Shown: piece after piece, positions 30,131-40,027 of the stretch
Layout of the letters: each line of letters starts with the position of its first letter
Numbering within the stretch: the stretch's first letter is position 1
Assembly (NCBI GenBank): GCA_022606425.2
Contig: JAHDVF020000240.1
Coordinates: forward strand, 1,674,001-1,738,000
DNA from: Lepidostoma basale
Lineage: Eukaryota; Arthropoda; Insecta; Trichoptera; Lepidostomatidae
Direction: 5' to 3'
Length of the DNA stretch: 64,000 nt
Notes under the pieces: generated by a model
Databases searched by the model: none
Told to the model about the DNA's origin: nothing
The model's input: only the letters and a program-made list of their open reading frames with translations
Program-made: the position numbers and the translations under genes

Positions 30131-30917
30131 AAGGTGACTCCAAGGATAGGTAGACTCGAGTGCGATAGGCTGGTCATTTTCGTAGTAGGATGATAGTGGC
30201 GATGGATAGGGGGCATTGTCGTGCTTTGGTAGAGGTATACGTTCAGCATTAGATGGTTGATAAGTAATTAAGTTAGTAAATATGAGCAACAAATGTAGAC
30301 TACCGCAGTTCGTAACTATTTTTAGTGCAAATGTAGCCAGTCGCGCAATAGGGGTTAACACTCTTTCATTTCAACAGCAGTGTACGAGTACTTACACAGC
30401 GAATAAGCGCGCAGGCATATTCTTATCTTCTGCAAAGATTTTTATGCGTCTTCGTTATGTCTTTTCATTTCAATGACGTTTATGGTCCTCCGGCGAAGGT
30501 TAATACGAATATCGACAAAAGGATTTCGTATTGCAAGTTAAAACATCCTAATCTTTAATAAATTTGGTCACAATATTAGTACGGCTACAAAAACAGGCTT
30601 CGTGAAGGACATCGTAAAAGCGTTATAGAAAATCGATTTTTGTCAATTTCTTTAGTATTACCGATAAACAGCATGTTTCAGTCATTCAGACTAAAATAAT
30701 TGTAAGTTATCTAAAACGGGTGAAAAATCTCTGATTATTATTTTAAAAACGATTAATGAAATTTTTTTTTTAATATAATATAATTTTTTGGTTATCATCA
30801 GTTGTGTGCATAATAACATTGCTTCCAATATGCTCTATACTAAAAAAGAAACAAAATAGAATTAGTTTCTACATTCAATTGAAAACCTTTAAAATTAAAA
30901 AAATAGAATTAAACACT
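30131..30917. other. Interval without recognised gene
   Basis: Short frames on both strands at 30089-30476 have no domain. AT-rich beyond 30540. Confidence 0.35.
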
Positions 30918-31070
30918 TAAAACGTTGTATAGAACCACTTTATTTTGAGTCAGGAGGGCCAACCGGTTTCACCCTGTAACTAGCTTCGTTAGGGCTAGAC
31001 GGAGCTCGTTACAGAGTGAAACCGGTTGGAACTCCTGACTCAAAATAAAGTGTTTTTATACAACGTTTTA
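30918..31070. repeat. Foldback element HH-F
   Basis: Long arms AAAACGTTGTATAGAACCAC and ACTTTATTTTGAGTCAGGA are mirrored on the right. The inner parts read GCCAACCGGTTTCACCCTGT and ACAGAGTGAAACCGGTTGG. GAAACCGGTT parallels the palindromic core of the other families. The expected CTGANGA position reads CTAACGA on one side and CTAGACGG on the other, so no canonical hammerhead core is present. Confidence 0.7.
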
Positions 31071-31152
31071 AAAGTCTTTTATTTTAATTTTAAATATGTC
31101 AAACCACCAATTAATGCTTCTTTCCAAACCTTTAAAATTGTTTAAACATAAA

Positions 31153-31373
31153 ATGATGACGTTCGTGGCGCAGTGGCAACAGATATGACTGCCATACCAA
31201 AGGCCCAGAGTTCGATTCCCGGCGATGATAGTATGATTCTCAGACTGTCTTTGGTCTGGTGAAGAATTCACGTGACGTTATGAGAATCAACATATTAACT
31301 ATACCATTTACATCGATTTGACTAGCGCTGTAATAATTTAATGAACTATTCAATAAAATAATCATAATAATAA
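31153..31373 (+). mobile_element. SINE copy (plus strand), nearly full length
   Basis: A box TTCGTGGCGCAGTGGCAACA; B box GTTCGATTCCC; then GACTGTCTTTGGTCTGGTGA, AGAATTCACGTGACG, a deletion of the CACATG block, and CATCGATTTGACTAGCGCTG with an (ATAATA)-type tail. Its tail directly abuts an HH-D core at 31377. Confidence 0.85.
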
Positions 31374-31376
31374 GAC

Positions 31377-31480
31377 CAGTCTGTCGATGCCAGCGAGCCT
31401 GGCGAAACCGGTCGCTGTCAAAATAAAGACAAAAGTGGAAGTAGTTCAAAATATCATTTTATTTAAATATTCATAATAAA
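31377..31480 (+). repeat. HH-D solo arm with near-complete hammerhead-like fold
   Basis: Stem I CCAGT (31376-31380) can pair with GCTGT (31414-31418) for four pairs. The core is CTGTCGA where CTGANGA is expected (A6 to T), then an extra T, GCCAG, loop CGAGC, CTGGC (perfect 5-bp stem II), GAAA, ACCGGT and C31413. One essential core base is wrong in all HH-D copies seen (also 42.1 and 47.1 kb), so the source copy already had it. Cleavage activity is unlikely in this form. Confidence 0.65.
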
Positions 31481-31739
31481 AATATAATAATAATCTTAAT
31501 TATATAAAGGTAAAAACTCGAATGTAGTCAAGAAAGCTCACGAGAATATTTTGAATACAAGAGAGCGATAAAGCAATACTTCAATTCTCTCCGAAAGTAA
31601 TTCGAAATGCACATGGTGCACATGTTCGAGAACGTTTCTGAATTATTTTGAATTTTGTTCTGATAATTGTTGCATTGTTATTTCCCATAAACGAGCAAAC
31701 TGGATCGGCCCGGCGACATAAGGTACCCGGGCCTGCTTA
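31481..31739. other. AT-rich interval
   Basis: Nothing recognised. Confidence 0.4.
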
Positions 31740-31945
31740 TTACTATGTATACAATGGGAATGGTCGAGGGCAGGAATTGCAGAGGCTGCCCAAGGGACGC
31801 CTATATGGACCAGGTGATTAGGGACATGCGCTGTGGCAGCTACACAGAGATGAAGAGACCGGCTGGAGACAGCACTGAGTGGAAGAAACGAGTGAAGCTT
31901 CTTGCAGACCAATCCTCAGGATTGTAACCATGAAGAAGAATAATA
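31740..31945 (+). mobile_element. LINE 3' end of another (GAA)-tailed family
   Basis: The frame 31745-31927 encodes YMDQVIRDMRCGSYTEMKR, then ST.EWKKRVKLLADQSSGL before the stop and ACCATGAAGAAGAATAATAC. The W..R...L.DQ pattern is a typical LINE ORF2 end. It resembles the end of the RT fragment at 43.6-44.03 kb (KTLLQTNLDD). Confidence 0.7.
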
Positions 31946-31984
31946 CAAATAAATGGAACATATTGATTAATAATAAAGCGGCCA

Positions 31985-32141
31985 CATTCGAAGTCGGAAC
32001 AATCGACGTGCGTGCATGGTACTATATATGGATGTAGAGGAAGCTCAAGAGGTATGCCAGGACAGGCCAGTGTGGCGATCCATCCTCTCTGCCTACCCCT
32101 CCAGGGAAATGGCGTGATGGTTAGTTAGTTAGTTAGTTAGT
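31985..32141 (+). mobile_element. Family alpha tail with (GTTA)5
   Basis: FEVGTIDVRAWYYIWM-like decay of the RNRRACMTRCM block, DVEEAQEVCQDRPVW, then SILSAYPSREMA and the GATGGTTAGTTAGTTAGTTA tail. Confidence 0.85.
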
Positions 32142-33250
32142 TGGAACATATTGGCTATGCTATTTTTTTAATTTTTTTTTTTCAATTACGAAACCATTTA
32201 AAAATACCAATATCAATATGAAATAGCGCTAGTTCAGGCTAACTTACTCAGAAGAAGATTTTGAGAAAATGAAATGAACCATTTTTTTTTGCTTTTACAC
32301 CAAAATTTAAACTGCAAACGGTAATTACATTATTTTCTTCTAAATATTACGTTAGTTCAATTTCAATGTTCGTATTGATTTGTATATTAATGAATCCCTT
32401 TGTATATTAATAAGCCCCGAAGTCAATTCACGAAATTTTCAAATAAACCGTCAATTGATACGCGCGTAATCTTCACAATGGGTTATCGATCACTTTGTAT
32501 AACAGTAGTGCAGAAAACATATGGAGAACAAATTGATATTGTTAAATGTGAATTTTTTAATGTGTGTGAAAAAAAACTTATTATGTTTACGATGGTACAG
32601 TGAACCAAGTTTTTAATGAGTAGAAAATCTTTACTTCCGTAAATATTTCAAGGACTGCGACAAGTTATAATAATAATAACCGATACTCGTAAATTGACCG
32701 TAGGAAGATTTACGATCAAAATACAAAAACAATTTCACAGCAGAGAAAACGATAAGATCTTTTTCAAATAAAACGTGTCACCGGTCATTTGATACCTACA
32801 AAATATAGGAGCAATTGTTTTCTTTTAAAAACGGCGGACCGAATTGTAACAAACACCGGGTAGATGTATCAATTTCACGTCTTAAGAATTCCTTTCTTTG
32901 GGTCAGGCAAACGATTGGGACGTGCCCACGATATAAATATTTGCCGGGCTATTTCCATTTTATTTCACGCCAGTTTTTCCTACGTGAAAAGACTTACAGC
33001 CCGGGCGAGCGCGCCGAAAGGCCGAAAATTACTCGAATGCCGAACTCTGAAAGGCGGACCTCTGGTGGACGCACCTCGCCGGTAATTGTTCTGTCGAGCT
33101 CAAGACCTCTTTCACGTTCACCAAAATACGTAAAATATTGTGTACTTCAAAGCTGCCATTTTGTTATATCTATTTAAAGTTTAAAAAAATTACTGAAACA
33201 TTGTGCTGGCTTAAATCCTTTGGACTTTAATTATTGTTAATGGTATTTTC
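32142..33250. other. Interval without recognised gene; less AT-rich island
   Basis: 32810-33130 is a less AT-rich island with overlapping open frames of 73 and 120 codons on the plus strand (for example RERPKITRMPNSERRTSGGR in one). Neither has a recognisable domain. It may be conserved non-coding sequence or an exon; I cannot tell. Confidence 0.35.
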
Positions 33251-33960
33251 TTAACTCTAACCACTGTATCAACAAAACTGATGATTAATTCGATTGTTGA
33301 CAAAAAAATATAAAAATTGGTTATATAATAAAATCTCTATCATAAATATTTGATTCATGAGCATAGAGACGGCGGAAGGATAAATTATTTCAAATAACAA
33401 TTTTGTAAGGTTTTAAATGTTATGTGCATAATTCTGCACTTTACTTGAACTCACTTTACTGGTTTGAAGGGGTTAAATAACAACACAAACAAAAACAAAC
33501 CATTAAGTCATTTCCCCGCATAACCTAACCTAACTTAACCTAACCTAACCACTTTCACTACCAAACTGATGATAAATTCGATTGTTGACAAAAAAAAATA
33601 TCAAAATTGTTTATATAATAAAATCTTTACCATAAATATTTGATTCATGAGCAAAGAGACGGCGAAAGGATAAATTATTTTGAATAACTATTTTGTAAGG
33701 TTTCAAGTGTTATGTGCATAATTCTGCACAGGAGGTCTGATCTAACCTAACTTAACCTAACCTAACCCCTTTCACAACAAAACTGATGATAAATTCGATT
33801 GTCGACAAAAAAAATATCAAAATTGTTTATATAATAAATTCTACATCATAAATATTTTATTCATGAGCATAGAGACGGCGGAAGGATAAATTATTTCAAA
33901 TAACAATTTTGTAAGGTTTCAAATGTTATGTGCATAATTCTGCACAGGGTGTCTAAAGGG
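33251..33960. repeat. Tandem array (3 units) with CCTAA telomere-like tracts
   Basis: The anchor GATGATAAATTCGATTGTTG occurs at about 33280, 33568 and 33785, giving spacings of 288 and 217 bp. Shared blocks include TATTTGATTCATGAGCA, AGAGACGGCGGAAGGATAAA and ATGTTATGTGCATAATTCTG. Between units lie CCTAACCTAACTTAACCTAA tracts (33525-33550 and 33743-33767), the insect TTAGG telomere motif with one variant unit. The first unit is longer because it carries GGGGTTAAATAACAACACAA and a scrap of alpha-b tail, which recurs after unit three. Confidence 0.85.
33525..33550. repeat. Interstitial (CCTAA)n tract 1
   Basis: About five CCTAA units with one CTTAA variant. It is too short and too isolated for a telomere. 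Confidence 0.8.
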
Positions 33961-34260
33961 GTTAAATAACAACACAAACAAAAATAAATCATCACGCCGT
34001 TTCTCCGCAGGAGTAGACAGAGAGAATGGACCTGAGTCCTGCCTATTGCCATTTTAGAGTCACCACCCAGTGGATGATGTCAGTGACCTTTGTTTTTTCT
34101 CTCACCGAATCGCTTCTGACTCTGTCTCTTAGGCTTATTCCTAACATGGCTCTTTGGGTCACTCGTAGTTTCTTGGCACTTTGTTTGGATAATGTAACAG
34201 TTTCAAGGCCATAAGTACCAACTGGCAGAACGCAGGCTTCATAGACTTTTCGTTTCAGGT
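33961..34260 (-). mobile_element. Alpha-b tail scrap and family delta C-terminus, minus strand
   Basis: 33961-34030 contains AACAACACAAACAAAAATAA and CACGCCGTTTCTCCGCAG, the reversed (TTG)-tailed end of alpha-b. From 34260 down to about 34030 the minus strand encodes VYEACVLPVGTYGLETVTL, SAKKLRVTQRAMLGISLRD, VREKTKVTDIIHWVVTLKWQ, the delta post-RT block, ended by a stop. Confidence 0.75.
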
Positions 34261-35150
34261 TGATCGGTATTTTCCGGTTTTTAACTATTTATATCTTAAA
34301 TCAGACTATTTGTATCTTACAATGTATATTTTTTTTATCTGTGAACGATCTGAGCAGTTTAGAAATATTAATAAATCAGTATTTTATATACTGGAGTGGG
34401 CGAGATTCGGTCTGGCCGTCTGATTTGTGCCGTTCTATACCAAGTGTGAGGCGGGCGGAAGTGATCTGCAGATGTCCGGAGCGGATAAAAGCGAGTATAC
34501 ACATAACTATAAACGATCGTATTGTATTTGGTCTTTTAAATAAGGTTTTTGAATCAAATGCCATCTCAATTTATGGAACGGAAGTCATATTTGATTCGGA
34601 AAAATGATTTTTTAAGACACACTTTCCTTATTAAATCGAGTGAGGAATCTTTTCATTATGGATTTTTTAAGTAATAGACTAAAAAATGCTAAAGAAAAAT
34701 GGTTAATGCTATAATAATGAATTAAAATTTTATCGCTGGACAATCATTGTTTTAAATAAATAAAAATATTAGAATTTTTTTTTTGACAATATTGTGTATT
34801 CAAAAAACTTTTTTTTGTTCATTCACATAAATTTAACTTTAAGTCCAATAATTGATTTGTTCCCTCTGTCCCATAATTCTTACTAATTAACAATTAAGTC
34901 TTCGTCTAGACTTAACTCCTTTCACAATCCCCCTTTTTATTATTTATTATTTAGGTTGTATATAACGGCATTGCCTCTTTTTATTGTTTAATAAATATTA
35001 TTATTTTTTAAATTATTTTTGTAATTTATACAAAATTTATTAATAACGATTTTAAGAAAACATGTATAAACAATTTTATTTATTTATTTTCGTTTCTCTT
35101 AATTTCCTTATAAAGAAAGTTTTTGTGCTAAGGACAGGAGCATTTGGTGG
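34261..35150. other. Interval without recognised gene
   Basis: 34380-34600 is less AT-rich with a 115-codon frame of unknown nature. 34620-35100 is very AT-rich. Nothing named. Confidence 0.35.
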
Positions 35151-35154
35151 ATTT

Positions 35155-35225
35155 CTCTTGAATGTCACTAAATATTTCTCTTGAATGTCACTAAATATTC
35201 TTGAATGTCACTAAATATTTTTTAT
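35155..35225. repeat. Three short direct repeats
   Basis: TTGAATGTCACTAAATATT occurs three times in tandem with TTCTC or TC spacers. Confidence 0.9.
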
Positions 35226-35248
35226 ATTATAGAAAAGTTGTGCAAAAC

Positions 35249-35289
35249 TTCACAAACAAGTTCTCTAAAAAGAACTTGTTTGTGAAGAG
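35249..35289. repeat. Strong short hairpin
   Basis: CACAAACAAGTTCT and AGAACTTGTTTGTG are 14-bp perfect inverted repeats around a loop of about 6 bases. It lies next to the 3' side of the DUF4817 transposase remnant; it might be the element's end but no flanking duplication is seen. Confidence 0.75.
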
Positions 35290-35800
35290 GGCAAAAAAGC
35301 TGAAAAGGCTTGTGAATGAATTTTCATAGTCAGGAGGTTTCAACTCTTGGACAATCATAATCTTTTAGGGGTGGAATGATAGGTCTTGATGCAAAATCCT
35401 CCTCAGTGAGCGGTCAGCAATGCCCAATGCAATTGCATGCTTCCGGGCAGAGGGTCGAGGTGACAGTTCAATAGCTTCTCTCACTCTCGTTAAATTTTCG
35501 GGTGTTCTTACGGTTTTGGATCTTCCTAAACCCCTAGGTCTTCGTGTGGAACCAGTTACTTCTCATGTATGCACCCAAGTCACGATTAAATTACGGTGAG
35601 GGACGGTATCGCGACGCTCAAGATTGAAGTGCAGCCGAAAGGCCCGCTGGGCGGCGATGACAGAACGGCCAATTTCAAGAAACGTGCGGAGGGCAAAGCC
35701 CCGGTATTGTCCGGACCAAACCATGGCAACAACTGAAAACGGCAAGACCTTCCCGATACAATGAGACCACTCCCAGGTTCCTACCCCCACCACACGGGAT
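35285..35800 (-). pseudogene. DUF4817-type Tc1/mariner-like transposase N-terminal remnant
   Basis: The minus-strand frame 35793-35563 encodes AMVWSGQYRGFALRTFLEIG, RSVIAAQRAFRLHFNLERR and PHRNLIVTWV, the helix-turn-helix (DUF4817) domain that opens a group of insect transposases. Further along the same strand, after a frame change, come RGLGRSKTVRTPENLTRVRE, AIELSPRPSARKHAIALGIA and DRSLRRILHQDLSFHP, the second HTH, then a stop and KIMIVQEL. The catalytic DDE region is missing. It is a dead copy. Confidence 0.8.
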
Positions 35801-36327
35801 GTACCGGCCTTTCAAAACTGCACCTTTGCCGCATCTTGTACAAGATTTCCAAAAAATTCTTCACTTGTGAATCCACAACACAATTATTAATGGTTAATAT
35901 AGACGAAAAAATATAATGTTTATCTTTAATTTAAAAAAAAACCAGCTAATGTATTTAGACACTTCAGAATGGATGTGAGATCCTTGTGCCAAATTCCGTT
36001 AAAATTATGTTCATTGAAAAACTTGTTGAAACGCAAAGCAACTCGCGCACATCGCTGATAGCGTTGCCGGATACTACGGGAATTGAATTATGTGCACTTA
36101 GGTAGTCGTGAACAGCAAAACTTTGTATTGAAGCCCTGCATCATGGCGGAGGTAATCGTTCCGGATGGATAACCGGCTAATTAATATCTGACTCAGCCGC
36201 AATGGTTTTGGCACAGGTATTTAGGAAGTGTATCAAGCAAACTAGACTAGTGATTTCAAATATTTAGAGAAACGAAAAATATTTTATACCCATTTTTCTA
36301 TATCCATATTCCCTTTCTTGCTTACTA
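35801..36327. other. Interval without recognised gene
   Basis: Non-repetitive; 35990-36200 less AT-rich. No named frame. Confidence 0.35.
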
Positions 36328-36571
36328 TTGGGGACTGGGATATTCAGCAGACGGACCAAAATGCAAATATACAAAACTATGCAAGAGCTGAAAGGGTTGG
36401 AAGCAGGTGCGAAAATGAAAGATGTGTCAGTAAGCTGTTTGTTGTATGCGGACGACGCTGTGCTACTTGCAGACAACGAGCATGAACTACAAGCACTGGT
36501 GTCTAGTATGTATGTATGAGGTATGCAAGCGATACGATTTGATGATGAATGTGGATAAGTCCAAGGTAATG
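36328..36571 (+). mobile_element. Family alpha RT catalytic segment (LLYADDAVLLA)
   Basis: This is the only alpha segment here that reaches the reverse transcriptase active site: SCLLYADDAVLLADNEHELQ with the YADD motif intact, then ALVSSM, a frameshift near 36510-36520, and VCKRYDLMMNVDKSKVM. The element continues at 37214 after an insertion. Confidence 0.85.
36560..36571. repeat. 12-bp target-site duplication, left copy
   Basis: TCCAAGGTAATG here is repeated at 37214-37225. In the reading frame it is the SKVM codons of the alpha polyprotein, so the duplication is of the target, not of the insert. Confidence 0.85.
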
Positions 36572-37213
36572 GGTTGCGAACCTCATCGCCACCAATAGGC
36601 ATCTCCCGTGTGATCTAATTTCTACGGCATTTATCCAACTTTCATCAACTCCAAGCTTCACTTCCATGCATAAGGGTTGGCACTAGAATTCCATTTGTGG
36701 CTAAATTAATTAAATACAGTAAAGAGATGTTAGAATGTGATATTGATATTATGTTTTAGGGATACAGAACCAATTTCAAGTGTCAACTCATAATAAATTA
36801 ATACATTTATTATCTGAAGATCTGAAGTTCAGATCCGATGATGTGATCATTGCCGATTACCTTCGAGTCCTGGGATCCTACTAATACATCCACGGAGAAG
36901 ATTCTGATCAAAAGCCAGAAACTAATCCTCTTACAGACTAACCATCACGCCGTTTCTCCGATGGGGCAGGCAGAAATAATACAAACACTATTCTTTCCGG
37001 AATGGAAGGAGGAAGGCACCTGCTCAGGACCTTGTCCGAAAAGCGTGCAAGATGGATCGGCCATGTAATACGACAAGAAGTAATACCCATCACACCGCGT
37101 CTTCCGCGGGGCGAAAAGAGAAGGATGGAGTGCCGCATCGGTTAAAGTGTGACAGTTCATTCTTTCTGCCTACCCTTTCGGGGAGACGGCGTGATGGTTA
37201 GTTAGTTAGTTTT
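36572..37213 (+). mobile_element. Chimeric retro-insertion inside family alpha
   Basis: A 642-bp insert sits between TCCAAGGTAATG copies and ends in (GTTA)4. It is a patchwork: a reversed composite-repeat head and reversed alpha coding at 36573-36710, unidentified sequence to 36940, a reversed alpha-like scrap at 36940-36985, a segment reading SEKRARWIGHVIRQEVIP, and a plus-strand composite repeat from about 37080 with the alpha 3' tail. This is consistent with template switching during reverse transcription, or with older nested insertions mobilised together. Confidence 0.7.
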
Positions 37214-37735
37214 TCCAAGGTAATGATTTTCAAAAAAGAAGGTAACATGACAGTCTGCAACATTAGTGTCAACGGTGAAAATCTGGAAAGAGTGGATGAA
37301 TTTGTTTATTTAGGAAGTATGTTTACGAAGGATGGGAGAGTGGAGAAGGATATTGAAAGAAGGATTGGGGCAGGCAATAGAGTAAATGGTGCACATAAAG
37401 TTGTCATCGCAAACAAAAGCCTATCCAAAAAAGCTAAGATGGCAGTGCATAATGGTGTTCTTGTGCCGACCCTTATGTATGGAAGTGAAGCATGGAACTG
37501 GCGTAAGAAGGATGAAAGTCGAATAAATGCAGTAGAAATGAGATCTCTAAGACGAATGTGTGGTAAATCTGTATATGATAGTATCAAATGCAAGAATAAT
37601 AAGTGAATGCGGTGCGAACGAATGTAGAGGAAGCGAGAGAAGTATGTCTGGACAGAACAGTGTTGCGTTCCATTATTTCTGCCTACCCCTTCGGAGAGAC
37701 GGCGTGATAGTTAGTTAGTTAGTTTACAAAACTAT
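37214..37735 (+). mobile_element. Family alpha retrotransposon, post-RT region to 3' end
   Basis: The open frame 37223-37606 encodes VDEFVYLGSMFTKDGRVEKD, IERRIGAGNRVNGAHKVV, KAKMAVHNGVLVPTLMYGSE and RINAVEMRSLRRMCGKSVYD. It then jumps, by deletion of the FGHMERM to MTRCM region, to NVEEAREVCLDRTVLRS, IISAYPFGETA and (GTTA)3. Together with 36328-36571 it gives the longest alpha copy in the window. Confidence 0.85.
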
Positions 37736-38084
37736 CTTAAAACCGGTAGTCACTCACGCCTGTGAATAGTACAATTGGATTTACAGAGCGTCGAATTATC
37801 TGAAAAGCGTTGTAGAAAATGTTCCATTCTATGATATAGTTAAAAATAAACATATTTAGCATGAGGGCTGCACTTGACGGAGTCGATCAATATTTACCAT
37901 GCAACGCTTTAAAGATCGTTCAACAGAACTTGTATTATATTTTATCTGGACATATTGGTCATTGAAGCTCCTTAAGATGCTGTGTTATATGATAACTCTT
38001 CGGCACTACCTTTATCAGTCTTGCTGCTGCATTGACATGATCTTAAATGCAGAGAGAAGAAAGCAAGCTATCATTTTTTGAAAA
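37736..38084. other. Interval without recognised gene
   Basis: Nothing recognised. Confidence 0.4.
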
Positions 38085-38380
38085 GAAGATTCCGAGGAAA
38101 ATATTTGAACATACGCTGGAGGATGGGACTTACAGAATCAAAAGAAATTTTGAGCTAGAAGTAATATTAACCGGGAAACATTGGTGAGATTCTGTAAGTC
38201 TCAACGCCTATGGTAGACTAGCTGTGTAGAAAGAATGCCAGAGGACAGAACAATGTAGACTATGTCCAAATGCGTACCGCATAAAAAGAGACCAAGTGGC
38301 AGACCAAGAAAGAGATGGACGGACTGGGTGGAAGAGGACTGGAGCAAACTCTAAAGACCCGGAAAATGGAAAGGGATAGC
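38085..38380 (+). mobile_element. LINE C-terminal remnant (RPRKRWxDWVEED type)
   Basis: Across frames it reads KRRFRGKYLNIRWRMGLTES, a stretch equivalent to GHVQRM..R..K, then KRPSGRPRKRWTDWVEEDWS, the usual GRP-rich LINE C-terminus. Stops and frameshifts throughout. Confidence 0.6.
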
Positions 38381-38399
38381 GTGCATGCATAACATTTTA

Positions 38400-38545
38400 G
38401 AACAATCGGAGAGTCGGAGAAATCAAGGTGCACGCATGACACGGTGTATAAATGTTAAGGTGGTGACAAAAGAATGTCGGGCATGAATAGTGGTGGTATA
38501 TTCTTCACGTCTATCCTCCGAAAACGGCGTAATGGTTAGTTATTT
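38400..38545 (+). mobile_element. Family alpha tail fragment, degenerate
   Basis: ESRRNQGARMTRCINVKVVT, a decayed CQD..VW region and GGCGTAATGGTTAGTTA. It follows directly on the previous LINE remnant. Confidence 0.7.
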
Positions 38546-38590
38546 TGTTTATTCTATAATCGCTTTCACTTCGTGTTTAGGTTTCATATT

Positions 38591-38844
38591 TGAATAAATA
38601 TAGTTATACTTTGTATTACAACACTTTTTATTTCTACTGATTACATCTCTTCTCTCCTCAATCCTAATAATACCCCTTCCAATTTTATACATAACTTAAT
38701 CTCCATTTAGTATATAAGTGACCGCTCTGTTTTATTTGACTGTTAAAATTGTATACATTGATGAAGGATACTTGTAACCGAAACATGTCTGAGTTCAGTA
38801 AAAATAAAAAGTGTTGTAATACAAAGTATAACTATATTTATTCG
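38591..38844. repeat. HH-E-related element with 48-bp inverted ends
   Basis: TGAATAAATATAGTTATACT followed by TTGTATTACAACACTTTTTA and TTTCTACTG is mirrored exactly at 38797-38844. A hammerhead-like motif lies at 38754-38793 (+): TTGATGA, extra A, GGATAC/GTAACC stem II with one mismatch, GAAA, ACATGT, C, TGAG. C3 is replaced by T, so the core is one base off consensus. Confidence 0.7.
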
Positions 38845-38957
38845 AAAGTTGTTTTTTTAGTTATCCTTAATTCATTTTCCGATTTTGTATACTTTTTTTG
38901 ATATTATATTTGAATTCTTAAATACTCATTTAATATTTTTGATAAATTTACGGCGTT

Positions 38958-39105
38958 AACACTGTGGAATTTTCCATAATGAAAATTTTATTAATGAAAT
39001 AAAACACTTTTTTATATCGTTCTCCCTATGATGAAGATGTAAAACCTTCGAAACATCTCGAGAAAAACAAATTCGAATGTGGAAACAACAGTGTTTTTCT
39101 GAATT
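38958..39105. repeat. Foldback element HH-G (copy 2)
   Basis: Ends AACACTGTGGAATTTTCC and GAATGTGGAAACAACAGTGT are partly inverted. The core is CCTATGATGAAGATGTAAAA, CCTTCGAAACATCTCGAG. TGATGA and GAAAC are kept, C3 is A. Confidence 0.6.
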
Positions 39106-39591
39106 TAAAAAGTAAAAACTATTTTAAAATACTGTTAAGAATATACTGGACATGGCATACACCTATTGCAGTCTATATGTAATAATTTAATATTCTGACT
39201 CATGGATTGTTTATTAGATGATGACTAGGCGAAAATCGATAGTAGGTATTATTATCAAAGTTGCTTCTTAATAGGTTCTAAACTTTAACGCCAACGTTGT
39301 ACATTAATATTATCATGTAAATGTTTGATACGTTTACGGAAATTAACATATTTATAGCACATGTCATGAATTGTAATGAAGATAGCAAGCAAACATTAAA
39401 GATATTAAAGATATACTATACAATCAATTATTGAATTCTTGTGCATAATGTTCTTAAGAAACTTCATAATTCGAAAATTAATGATTTGTAAACTATATAT
39501 TTACTTAACTTGAGCATTTACTAAGATCAGAACTAGATATAATTTTTCATTAGGGATGCTCACAGCTTGTAAAGTTATAGCGACCATGTTG
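39106..39591. other. AT-rich interval
   Basis: Nothing recognised. Confidence 0.4.
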
Positions 39592-39765
39592 TCTTTTTTA
39601 TATACTTTGTATATACAACACTAACATTAAAAAAATTAAATTACGCATCAGACATGTTTCGGACAACCAGTCCTTCTTCAGTGATACATATTCAAGATAT
39701 TCTAAAATTGTTTACATACATGATAAGTTTTGACAGATGTTATAAAGAATTCAAAATAAATTTTT
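39592..39765 (-). repeat. HH-E solo arm
   Basis: It has the family terminus (TCTTTTTTATATACTTTGTA, TACAACACTAACATT) followed by the hammerhead core at 39642-39690 and the inner body AAAATTGTTTACATACATGA, TTTTGACAGATGTT. The second arm is absent. Confidence 0.75.
39642..39690 (-). ncRNA. Best candidate hammerhead ribozyme (HH-E, minus strand)
   Basis: Minus strand 5' to 3': stem I TATGTATCA (39690-39682), CTGAAGA (39681-39675), extra A, GGAC, loop TGGTT, GTCC (perfect 4-bp stem II), GAAA, self-complementary ACATGT, C (cleavage site), then TGATGCGTA (39650-39642), which pairs with the stem I strand over nine positions (seven Watson-Crick, two G-U). All conserved core residues (C3 U4 G5 A6 N7 G8 A9, G12 A13 A14, A15.1-U16.1, C17) are present. 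Stem III is a minimal palindrome, so dimeric pairing is expected. The only departure is one unpaired base between A9 and stem II. Confidence 0.7.
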
Positions 39766-39779
39766 ATGTATTGTACATC

Positions 39780-39915
39780 TGCATTACTGACCCTATCGGT
39801 CCACGGTATACGGAGCATTCTGCGGTATATTCACATCTCGAGCGCTTTCAACCGGTTCATTACATTCACTTTCAGCGTCCAGGTTTTGCAGCCATATAGT
39901 AGAATGGACCATATT
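39780..39915 (-). mobile_element. Family beta internal fragment, minus strand
   Basis: The minus strand encodes YGCKTWTLKVNVMNRLKALE, matching YGVESWTLKVNVMN.LEAFE of the beta copy at 42.8 kb, then a decayed IYRRMLRIPWTD region. It is 3'-truncated. Confidence 0.7.
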
Positions 39916-40027
39916 TAACATTTAATAATTCTTTGTCGGAGTTTCAAGTTAAGATTATCGTTGGAAAATAATGTTCTCATTTTATTAAAGTGTTAATAAT
40001 AAATAATAATTTATTTAACAATTGAAA

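Noticed and set aside
33525..33767. A telomere
   Set aside because: Only two tracts of about five CCTAA units, embedded in a local tandem array with unrelated sequence on both sides.
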